Origin: Selenomonadaceae bacterium UBA3796
GTDB lineage: Bacteria; Bacillota; Negativicutes; Selenomonadales; Selenomonadaceae
Assembly (NCBI GenBank): GCA_002369175.1
Contig: DFES01000036.1
Span: forward strand, 1-13,073
Length of the DNA stretch: 13,073 bases
Direction: 5' to 3'
The stretch's first letter is position 1; every line of letters starts with the position of its first letter. The position numbers and the translations under genes were made by a program. This document shows positions 7,209 to 13,073 of this stretch, piece after piece. The notes under the pieces were generated by a model, which saw nothing but the letters and a program-made list of their open reading frames with translations, searched no databases and was not told the origin of the DNA.

Positions 7209-7729
7209 ACCGGATGGGACAGTTCTTCCGCGCTGTTTTTGCGAGAATTTCCAAGGACGATGCAGCCTATATCAGGAAGCATCTTTCCCCCGGGGCACAG
7301 GAACTGTTTTTTGGCATGAATCTTGCGGATCAATATCATGCCTTGCAGGTTGCCTATACAGCGGAGTGTCTGGCAGACGCGGAACAGGAGCCTCTGGACA
7401 GGGAATTTCTGATTCGTTGCGCTCTTCTTCACGATGTGGGCAGGGGAAAGGGCGACATGGGAATTCTTGGCAAGGTTGCTGCTGTCCTTCTTCATGACCT
7501 TTTCCCGAAACGCTCCAGAAAATGGGCAAATCCGAGATGCCGTCATTTTTATGAGTATCCGGGGTATATGATGTATGTGTATTATTACCATCCCGTCATA
7601 GGCGCGGAGAAACTCCTGGCAGCAGGCTTTGGGGAAGAAGCAGAGGTCGTGCGTCTTCACCATCGGCCGCTTGCGGAAGAAGACTCTCTGGTTCTGCGCG
7701 TACTGAAAAAAGCAGATGGGATGAATTAG
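7205..7729 (+). CDS. HD-domain hydrolase of unknown substrate, embedded in the his operon
   Basis: This 174-residue protein has a complete HD-superfamily metal site: H45 (DQYHALQVA), H76-D77 (LLHDVGRGKG), H129 in HPVIGA, H152-H153 and D171 in LKKAD. The order resembles compact HD phosphohydrolases such as YqeK. The N-terminal part (about 18-50) and a VAAVLLHDLFP segment (91-101) recall a widespread uncharacterised HD family that I know from Actinobacteria and other phyla. A Tyr-rich stretch (YPGYMMYVYYYHP) lies at 118-130. No signal peptide is evident. The gene joins hisZ by an ATGA overlap and precedes hisG by 17 bases, so it is made together with the histidine enzymes. HD enzymes usually hydrolyse phosphoesters of nucleotides or small molecules. 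A role in histidine synthesis, such as removing phosphate from histidinol phosphate, is only an inference. Confidence 0.9.
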   Translation: MNRMGQFFRAVFARISKDDAAYIRKHLSPGAQELFFGMNLADQYHALQVAYTAECLADAEQEPLDREFLIRCALLHDVGRGKGDMGILGKVAAVLLHDLFPKRSRKWANPRCRHFYEYPGYMMYVYYYHPVIGAEKLLAAGFGEEAEVVRLHHRPLAEEDSLVLRVLKKADGMN

Positions 7730-7730
7730 T

Positions 7731-7735
7731 GGAGG
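7731..7735 (+). promoter_or_regulatory. Ribosome binding site for hisG
   Basis: GGAGG begins two bases after the stop codon of the HD gene and lies 11 bases before the ATG at 7747. A GTG at 7729 in the same frame overlaps this site and is therefore unlikely to be the start. Confidence 0.65.
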
Positions 7736-7746
7736 TAGTTAGGTGC

Positions 7747-8421
7747 ATGAATGCTGAAAATATGGAGTATTTGACGATTGCCCTGCCGAAGGGGAAGCTG
7801 TTCAAGCCATCGGCAGAACTGCTTGGGAGAATCGGATACGAGGCAGAGGGGCTTTCCGAGAAATCCCGCAAGCTCGTCATTTCCAATGAAGAAAAAAAGA
7901 TACGGTTTATCATCACAAAAACGGCGGATGTTCCGACCTATGTGGAGTACGGAGCGGCAGATATCGGTGTCATCGGCAAGGATGTGCTGCTGGAAACCGG
8001 GAAGGATGTCTATGAACTTCTGGATTTGGGGTTTGGACGATGCCACCTCATGATGGCGGTGCCCAAGGCAGAGCGCAGGGAGAGGCTCACGGACTATGCA
8101 CACACGAGAGTGGCGACGAAATTTCCGCATATTGCGGAGATGTTCTTCACCCGCCAGGGAATGCAGATGGAATACATCAAGCTCAATGGCTCCATTGAAC
8201 TTGGCCCCATTGTCGGCCTTTCCGAGAGCATTGTGGATATTGTTGAAACCGGCACAACCCTCAAGGAAAATGATCTGGAGGAAATCGTCCATATTGTGGA
8301 TTCCACGGCGCGTCTTATTGCGAACCGCGTGAGCTTCAAGATGAAGTTTGAGCGTATGAATGCCATGGTGAGGGACTTGAGGGCAATTTTGGAAAGCGGG
8401 GCAGAGGCATGCAGATCATAA
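7747..8421 (+). CDS. hisG: ATP phosphoribosyltransferase, short form (HisG)
   Basis: HisG joins ATP and phosphoribosyl pyrophosphate to give phosphoribosyl-ATP, the committed step of histidine synthesis. At 224 residues this is the short form, lacking the roughly 80-residue C-terminal regulatory domain, so it should depend on HisZ from the same operon. The N-terminal TIALPKGKL (10-18), the VEYGAADIGVIGKDVL segment, and the PRPP-binding loop ETGTTLKEN (167-175) are present. The end overlaps hisD by 13 bases. ATG 7747 is preferred on spacing from GGAGG, although ATG 7762 (MEYLTIAL) would also fit the family. Confidence 0.97.
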   Translation: MNAENMEYLTIALPKGKLFKPSAELLGRIGYEAEGLSEKSRKLVISNEEKKIRFIITKTADVPTYVEYGAADIGVIGKDVLLETGKDVYELLDLGFGRCHLMMAVPKAERRERLTDYAHTRVATKFPHIAEMFFTRQGMQMEYIKLNGSIELGPIVGLSESIVDIVETGTTLKENDLEEIVHIVDSTARLIANRVSFKMKFERMNAMVRDLRAILESGAEACRS

Positions 8422-9746
8422 ATGCAAAAGAAATGGGAGAAGCGGAAGTGGAAAGACTGCTCACCAAGGTAGCTTTTGATGAGGTGGAGCTCAATCCCAA
8501 GATTCGGGAAGCAAACCGCAAATTGTTTGGGGAGGATCTTTCCGCAGCGGAGCTGGTGCGCCGTATTGTCACGGATGTGCGCCGGAAGGGGGACGAAGCC
8601 CTTCTGCATTACACGAAACTCATCGATAAGGTGGATTGCAGTCCCGAAGCTTTTCTCGTGACGCAAGGGGAATATGAGGCGGCAGAGAAAGAGGCGGATA
8701 CGGATGTGGTGGAATCCCTCAGGAAAGCGGCAGCCAATGTTCGCAAATACCATGAGGAACAGAAGCCGAATTCCTGGATGACCTATCGCGATCAGGGCTC
8801 CATCTTAGGGCAGGCAGTCATTCCGCTGGACAGGGTGGGAATCTACGTGCCGGGCGGCACGGCAGCCTATCCTTCCTCTGTCATCATGAATGCCGTGCCG
8901 GCTTCTGTGGCAGGCGTTCGGGAGATCATCATGATGGTTCCTCCCAAAAACGGGAAAATCAATCCCTATGTGCTCATTGCTGCGAAAGAGGCAGGCGTTG
9001 ACAAGATCTACAAGATAGGCGGCGCACAAGCCATTGCGGCAATGGCTTTCGGCACAGAGACCATTCCGCGCGTGGACAAAATCACAGGTCCCGGAAATAT
9101 TTTCGTTACATTGGCGAAAAAAGAGGTTTACGGGCACTGCGATATCGACATGCTGGCAGGCCCCAGCGAAATTCTCATCGTTGCCGATGAAACCGCAGAT
9201 CCCGTCTATGTGGCGGCGGATATGCTGAGCCAGGCAGAGCACGATCCCCTGGCCTCCAGCATTGTCATTACGGATTCCGGGGCATTGGCGGAAAAAGTGG
9301 CTGAGGAAGCGGAAAGGCAGCTTGCAAGGCTTCCCCGGAAGGAAATTGCCGAGGCGAGCCTGGAGCGCAACGGACGGATCTTTGTGGCAGAGGATATCAT
9401 GCAGGCAATGCATTTTGCCAATGTCTCAGCGCCGGAACATATGGAACTTTTGACGAAGGAGCCTTTCCAGCTCCTTCCCTATGTGCGTCATGCTGGCGCG
9501 GTATTCCTGGGGGCATATTCTCCGGAGCCCCTTGGAGATTACTTCGCCGGGCCCAACCACGTCCTGCCCACCGGCGGCACGGCAAGGTATTATTCCGTGC
9601 TGAACGTGGAGACGTTTATGAAGCGCACGAGCATTATTTCCTATACCAGGCCGGCGCTTTCCCATATCAGCGGGGATATCATTCGCCTGGCAGAATCGGA
9701 GGGTCTGCAGGCCCATGCCAATGCGATACGCTTAAGGAGAGAATAG
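8409..9746 (+). CDS. hisD: Histidinol dehydrogenase (HisD)
   Basis: HisD is a zinc enzyme that oxidises L-histidinol twice with NAD+ to give L-histidine, the last step of the pathway. The 445-residue length is typical. Expected zinc ligands are visible at Q275 and H278 (SQAEHDP), D377 (GDYFAGPNH) and H436 (AHANAIR), and the catalytic pair at E343-H344 (SAPEHME). The IYVPGGTAAYPSSVIM and KIGGAQAIAAMAFGT segments are also diagnostic. The ATG overlaps the end of hisG by 13 bases; the upstream sequence (GGGGCAGAGGC) gives a modest ribosome binding site, so translation may depend on hisG. One base separates it from hisC. Confidence 0.98.
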   Translation: MQIINAKEMGEAEVERLLTKVAFDEVELNPKIREANRKLFGEDLSAAELVRRIVTDVRRKGDEALLHYTKLIDKVDCSPEAFLVTQGEYEAAEKEADTDVVESLRKAAANVRKYHEEQKPNSWMTYRDQGSILGQAVIPLDRVGIYVPGGTAAYPSSVIMNAVPASVAGVREIIMMVPPKNGKINPYVLIAAKEAGVDKIYKIGGAQAIAAMAFGTETIPRVDKITGPGNIFVTLAKKEVYGHCDIDMLAGPSEILIVADETADPVYVAADMLSQAEHDPLASSIVITDSGALAEKVAEEAERQLARLPRKEIAEASLERNGRIFVAEDIMQAMHFANVSAPEHMELLTKEPFQLLPYVRHAGAVFLGAYSPEPLGDYFAGPNHVLPTGGTARYYSVLNVETFMKRTSIISYTRPALSHISGDIIRLAESEGLQAHANAIRLRRE

Positions 9747-9747
9747 C

Positions 9748-10812
9748 ATGATGAAATACAGAAAGGGTCTCGCAGATCGTCCCGCATACGATGTGACGGA
9801 ACGCCCGTGGAAAATCAAGGTCAATGCCAATGAATGCAATATGAATCTTCCGCCCCTGGTGGAGGAGCGTGTCATGGGAAGGCTGTCCCGTGTGGCTTTC
9901 AATCGTTATCCCAACGAGGAATACGATGCCCTCGCCGAGCAGATTGCCAGGAATTTTTCCCTTGGGAAGGAAAATGTGCTTTTGGGAAGCGGCTCCAGCG
10001 AGATTATCGAGAAACTGTTTTACTGCTTTGGCGGGTCAAAAGACAGTAAAATCGTCTATCCGAGACCATCCTTTTCCATGTACGGTATTTATGCCAGTGC
10101 TGCAGAGGCGGAAGGCGTCCCTGTGGATTTGGAGGATGACTACACACTGGATGCAGAGCTCTTTGTGAAAACCGTCAGGGAATCCAAGGCGAACCTTGCG
10201 GTCATCTGTAATCCCAACAATCCGACGGGAACGGGAATCCCTCGGCAGGCTGTGGAATACATCGCGGAGAACATTGATTGCGCCTTTCTGGTGGATGAAG
10301 CATACATTGAATTCTACGGACAATCGGCAGCAGGTCTCCTGAAAAAGTATCCCCATCTCATCATTGCCCGTACCTTTTCCAAGGCGTATGCCCTTGCTTC
10401 CTGCCGTGTGGGGTATATGCTGGCAGGCGAAGGAATCGTCTCCATGGTGGGAAGAGCCTATATGCCTTATCATATGAATGTCCTGTCCTTGGCAACAGCA
10501 GATATTGTTTACCAGATGCGCCACGAGTACATTCCCCGCATCCAGATGATGGTGGCGGAGCGGAAGCGAATGGCGGAAAAATTGAAGAAGCTGGATGGGT
10601 TCACCGTGTATCCCTCGGAGACGAATTTTCTTTTAGTCAAGTACGCGAGGGCGAAGGAACTCAACGAATCCCTCGTTCGGCAGGGCATTGGGATACGCTC
10701 TTTCGGCGATGCGCCGGGTCTTGAAAATTGTTTGCGCATTTCCATGGGATTGCGGGAGGAAAACGATATATGGCTCAATGCCATCCGCATGTTTACGGAA
10801 GGACGTGACTGA
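9748..10812 (+). CDS. hisC: Histidinol-phosphate aminotransferase (HisC)
   Basis: HisC transfers an amino group from glutamate to imidazole acetol phosphate, giving histidinol phosphate. The 354-residue protein is a fold type I PLP enzyme. It has KVNANECNMNLPP near the start, a RYPNEEYDAL segment, NPNNPTG at 155-161, VDEAYIEF at 182-189 and the PLP lysine K212 in RTFSKAYALASCRVGY. The C-terminal TNFLLVKY and GIGIRSFG segments complete the small domain. The motif after the lysine reads ALASCRVGY where many HisC proteins have GLAG(L/A)R(I/V)GY, a mild variation. AAGGAG (9734-9739) lies 8 bases before the ATG. It follows hisD after one base and precedes hisB by one base. An aromatic aminotransferase side activity is possible, but context favours HisC. 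Confidence 0.97.
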   Translation: MMKYRKGLADRPAYDVTERPWKIKVNANECNMNLPPLVEERVMGRLSRVAFNRYPNEEYDALAEQIARNFSLGKENVLLGSGSSEIIEKLFYCFGGSKDSKIVYPRPSFSMYGIYASAAEAEGVPVDLEDDYTLDAELFVKTVRESKANLAVICNPNNPTGTGIPRQAVEYIAENIDCAFLVDEAYIEFYGQSAAGLLKKYPHLIIARTFSKAYALASCRVGYMLAGEGIVSMVGRAYMPYHMNVLSLATADIVYQMRHEYIPRIQMMVAERKRMAEKLKKLDGFTVYPSETNFLLVKYARAKELNESLVRQGIGIRSFGDAPGLENCLRISMGLREENDIWLNAIRMFTEGRD

Positions 10813-10813
10813 T

Positions 10814-11398
10814 ATGCGGAAAGGAAGTGTTGAACGCCGCACGAAGGAGACGGATATTTTCGTCCAAATCGATTTGGATGGAACGGGAAAGAGTGAGATT
10901 GAATCCGGTATCGATTTTTTTGACCACATGTTGGAGCTCTTTGCGGCTCACGGCCTCTTTGACCTAAACGTATCCTGCCAGGGGGATATTGAGGTGGATG
11001 GCCATCATTCCGTGGAGGATATCGGAATCACATTGGGGGAGGCAGTGAAAGAGGCTCTGGGAGATAAAAGGGGCATTGCGCGTTATGGGAGCTTCTATCT
11101 GCCCATGGATGAATCTTTGGCTTTTGTGGCACTGGACATCAGCGGAAGACCCTTCCTCGTCTACGATGGCGGGGAGATGGCTCCCATGATCGGCGGTTAC
11201 GACACGGAACTTACCGAGGAGTTTTTGAGAGCCTTTGCCTTTCATGCAGGCATAACGCTGCATGTGAAGGTTCTGTATGGGAAAAACTCTCATCACAAGG
11301 TAGAGGCCGTATACAAGGCTCTGGGGCATGCGCTTCGCATCGCGGTGGGACGGGATGAACGGGTGCAGGGCATTCCCTCCACCAAGGGCGTTCTATGA
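10814..11398 (+). CDS. hisB: Imidazoleglycerol-phosphate dehydratase (HisB), monofunctional
   Basis: HisB removes water from imidazole glycerol phosphate to give imidazole acetol phosphate, using bound manganese. The 194 residues cover only the dehydratase domain. The family signatures are FFDHMLELFAAHG (35-47), GHHSVEDIG (63-71) and the SHHKVEAVYKALGHALR repeat near the C-terminus. There is no N-terminal HAD phosphatase domain as in enteric HisB, so histidinol-phosphate phosphatase must be a separate protein. The frame stays open upstream to 10688, but that part lies over hisC; the ATG at 10814, behind GGAAGGA (10797-10803), matches known N-termini (MRKGSVERRTKET). Confidence 0.98.
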   Translation: MRKGSVERRTKETDIFVQIDLDGTGKSEIESGIDFFDHMLELFAAHGLFDLNVSCQGDIEVDGHHSVEDIGITLGEAVKEALGDKRGIARYGSFYLPMDESLAFVALDISGRPFLVYDGGEMAPMIGGYDTELTEEFLRAFAFHAGITLHVKVLYGKNSHHKVEAVYKALGHALRIAVGRDERVQGIPSTKGVL

Positions 11399-11411
11399 CG
11401 GGGAGGAAGTT

Positions 11412-12023
11412 ATGATTGCTGTAATCGACTATGGTGTCGGGAATCTCTTCAGTGTGGAAAAAGCGCTGGCGGCAGTTGGGGCAGACGTTGCCGTGACAAG
11501 TGACGAGGAGAGGCTACGGGATGCAGAAAAAATCGTCCTTCCCGGAGTGGGAGCTTTTGGGGACTGCATGAGAAATCTGGAAGCTACGGGACTTGTTCCG
11601 GTTCTGAAAGAGGAAATCGGGAAGGGAAAACCCCTCCTGGGAATTTGCGTCGGACTGCAGATTCTCTTCGATGGAAGTGAGGAATCACCGGGAATCCGGG
11701 GGCTTGGGATCCTGCCGGGCATGGTGAGGAAAATACAGGCTCCCGGATGCAAGATCCCCCATATGGGCTGGAATTCCCTCGCAATCCTGGAGCCAAGACG
11801 GAAGGTGGATCTGTTTGCAGGCTTGGAAGAAACCTCCTATGTGTATTTCGTCCACAGCTATCATGCTGTTCCGGAAGATGCATTCCTTATTACCGCAACG
11901 TCATGTTATGGGAGTGAATTGACGGCCTCCATTGGCAAAGACAATGTACAGGCGACCCAGTTCCATCCCGAAAAATCGGGTGACGTTGGCTTGAGGATAT
12001 TAAAGAATTTTGTGGAGAGCTAA
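11412..12023 (+). CDS. hisH: Imidazole glycerol phosphate synthase, glutaminase subunit (HisH)
   Basis: HisH releases ammonia from glutamine and passes it to HisF for ring closure, which yields imidazole glycerol phosphate and AICAR. The 203-residue class I amidotransferase has the nucleophile C79 in GICVGLQILF, and H185 and E187 in QFHPEKSG, so the catalytic triad is intact. The N-terminal VIDYGVGNLFSV and KIPHMGWN segments are typical. GGAGG (11402-11406) lies 5 bases before the ATG. The frame is open further upstream inside hisB, but that part is not HisH-like. It sits 13 bases after hisB and 9 before hisA. Confidence 0.98.
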   Translation: MIAVIDYGVGNLFSVEKALAAVGADVAVTSDEERLRDAEKIVLPGVGAFGDCMRNLEATGLVPVLKEEIGKGKPLLGICVGLQILFDGSEESPGIRGLGILPGMVRKIQAPGCKIPHMGWNSLAILEPRRKVDLFAGLEETSYVYFVHSYHAVPEDAFLITATSCYGSELTASIGKDNVQATQFHPEKSGDVGLRILKNFVES

Positions 12024-12032
12024 GGTGATTTT

Positions 12033-12767
12033 ATGGTAATCTTTCCCGCAATCGATCTTCGCGGCGGCAAATGTGTGCGCCTTTTCAAAGGCGATTTCCG
12101 GCAGGAAACGGTTTTTTCCGATCATCCGGCGGACATGGCGAAAAAATGGCAGTCCCAGGGCGCGGAATTTCTTCATCTCGTTGACCTGGACGGTGCTCTG
12201 GCCGGAAGTTCCAGGAATCTTGAGGCCGTGCGGGATATTTTGGCGGCGATTGATATTCCCGCAGAACTGGGCGGAGGCATTCGCACAATGGAAAATATCG
12301 AGACGATCCTTTCCCTTGGGATACGGCGCGTCATTCTCGGCTCTGTTGCCGTGCGAAATCCGGAGCTGGTGAGGGAAGCCTGTGCAGAGTACGGCGGAGA
12401 AAGAGTGGTTGTGGGCATTGATGCAAGGGATGGCATTGTGGCTGTAGATGGCTGGGGCGTTTCCGGTGATATCAAGGCGGGAGAACTGGCCAAAAGAATG
12501 GCAGGGGTCGGTGTAACCACGATCATATACACGGATATCAGCCGTGACGGCACTCTTTCCGGGGTTAATGTGGAAGCTACAGCGGAACTTGCAAGGGAGA
12601 GCGGTCTTGGCATCATTGCTTCCGGCGGGGTGAAGTCCATTGAGGATATCCGGAGATTGAAAGCTCACGAAAAGGAGGGCATTGAGGGGGTCATTGCCGG
12701 AAAGTCCATCTACACAGGCTCCCTGGATTTGGCGCAGGCGATTGAAATTGCCAGAGGAGGGGACTAA
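12033..12767 (+). CDS. hisA: ProFAR isomerase (HisA)
   Basis: HisA opens the aminoaldose ring of ProFAR to the ketose PRFAR, the substrate of HisF. The 244-residue protein is a (beta/alpha)8 barrel with the two catalytic aspartates D8 (PAIDLRGG) and D130 (VVGIDARDG). The two half-barrel phosphate sites are seen as LGGGIRTMENI and IASGGVKSIEDI. The VDGWGVSGD segment follows the usual pattern. AAGGTGA lies just before the ATG. A dual HisA/TrpF (PriA) activity, as in actinobacteria, cannot be excluded by eye but is not expected in this group. Confidence 0.98.
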   Translation: MVIFPAIDLRGGKCVRLFKGDFRQETVFSDHPADMAKKWQSQGAEFLHLVDLDGALAGSSRNLEAVRDILAAIDIPAELGGGIRTMENIETILSLGIRRVILGSVAVRNPELVREACAEYGGERVVVGIDARDGIVAVDGWGVSGDIKAGELAKRMAGVGVTTIIYTDISRDGTLSGVNVEATAELARESGLGIIASGGVKSIEDIRRLKAHEKEGIEGVIAGKSIYTGSLDLAQAIEIARGGD

Positions 12768-12772
12768 GACAT

Positions 12773-13073
12773 ATGTATACAAAGCGTATCATTCCCTGCC
12801 TTGACGTAAAGGATGGACGGGTGGTGAAGGGCACGAATTTCGTGGGCCTCAAGGATGCAGGGGATCCTGTGGAACTTGCTTCGCGCTACGATAAGGAACG
12901 CTGCGATGAACTGGTGTTTCTTGATATCACGGCTTCCAGCGAAAAGAGAAATACCATGGTGCAAGTAGCGCAGTCCTGTGCCTCACAGGTTTTCATCCCC
13001 TTCACTGTCGGCGGCGGCATCCGTACACCGGAAGATATGCGTATGCTGCTGAAAGCAGGAGCGGACAAGATCT
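12773..13073 (+). CDS. hisF: Imidazole glycerol phosphate synthase, cyclase subunit (HisF), 3' end outside window
   Basis: HisF uses ammonia from HisH to convert PRFAR to imidazole glycerol phosphate and AICAR. Only the first 100 residues are present, about 40 percent of the usual 250. They include the catalytic D11 in IIPCLDVKDGRVVKG, K19, DELVFLDITAS with the following SEKR, and the first half-barrel phosphate site VGGGIRTPEDM. The ATG lies 5 bases after hisA, with GGAGG at 12756-12760 inside the end of hisA. The open frame continues to the window edge without a stop. Confidence 0.97.
   Translation, partial: MYTKRIIPCLDVKDGRVVKGTNFVGLKDAGDPVELASRYDKERCDELVFLDITASSEKRNTMVQVAQSCASQVFIPFTVGGGIRTPEDMRMLLKAGADKI

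Noticed and set aside
10688..10813. N-terminal extension of HisB
   Set aside because: The extra codons lie inside hisC in another frame and do not resemble IGPD or a HAD phosphatase domain.
12000..12782. Antisense frame of 260 codons opposite hisA
   Set aside because: It mirrors an intact, recognisable hisA and has no features of its own.

Overview
This window is chromosomal DNA of a Firmicute-type bacterium with moderately high G+C. Genes are densely packed on the + strand and begin at ATG codons behind clear GGAGG-like ribosome binding sites. The combination of an E. coli-like CCA enzyme with an HD domain, an AddA nuclease, a YerC/TrpR regulator and the HisZ plus short HisG pair fits the Negativicutes (Selenomonas or Veillonella relatives) best. 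That placement is an inference from gene content, not a measured one.

Region 1 (about 1-155) has no gene. It holds strong inverted repeats that look like a structured RNA, cut at its 5' side by the window edge. I could not assign it to a family with certainty.

Region 2 (181-5620) is a short operon: cca (tRNA CCA addition), addA (recombination helicase-nuclease, overlapping cca by 35 bases) and a 114-residue helical protein of unknown function. It ends in a strong intrinsic terminator at 5578-5620. No addB gene lies directly upstream of addA, which is its usual place.

Region 3 (5624-13073, running off the right edge) is a histidine biosynthesis operon. It starts with an extended -10 promoter and a near-perfect 17-bp palindrome lying over the -10 and the probable transcription start. 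The order is yerC (TrpR-family, probably HisR), hisZ, an uncharacterised HD-domain hydrolase, hisG (short form), hisD, hisC, hisB (dehydratase only), hisH, hisA and hisF (partial). Genes overlap or lie at most 17 bases apart, so they are almost certainly co-transcribed and translationally coupled.

Together they give ATP phosphoribosyltransferase (HisZ-HisG), the ring-closing and isomerase steps (HisA, HisH-HisF), dehydration (HisB), transamination (HisC) and the final oxidation (HisD). The cyclohydrolase/pyrophosphohydrolase (HisI/HisE) and a histidinol-phosphate phosphatase are not seen and may lie past the right edge. The most interesting points are the HD-domain protein embedded between hisZ and hisG, the candidate HisR operator, and the unassigned RNA-like element upstream of cca.
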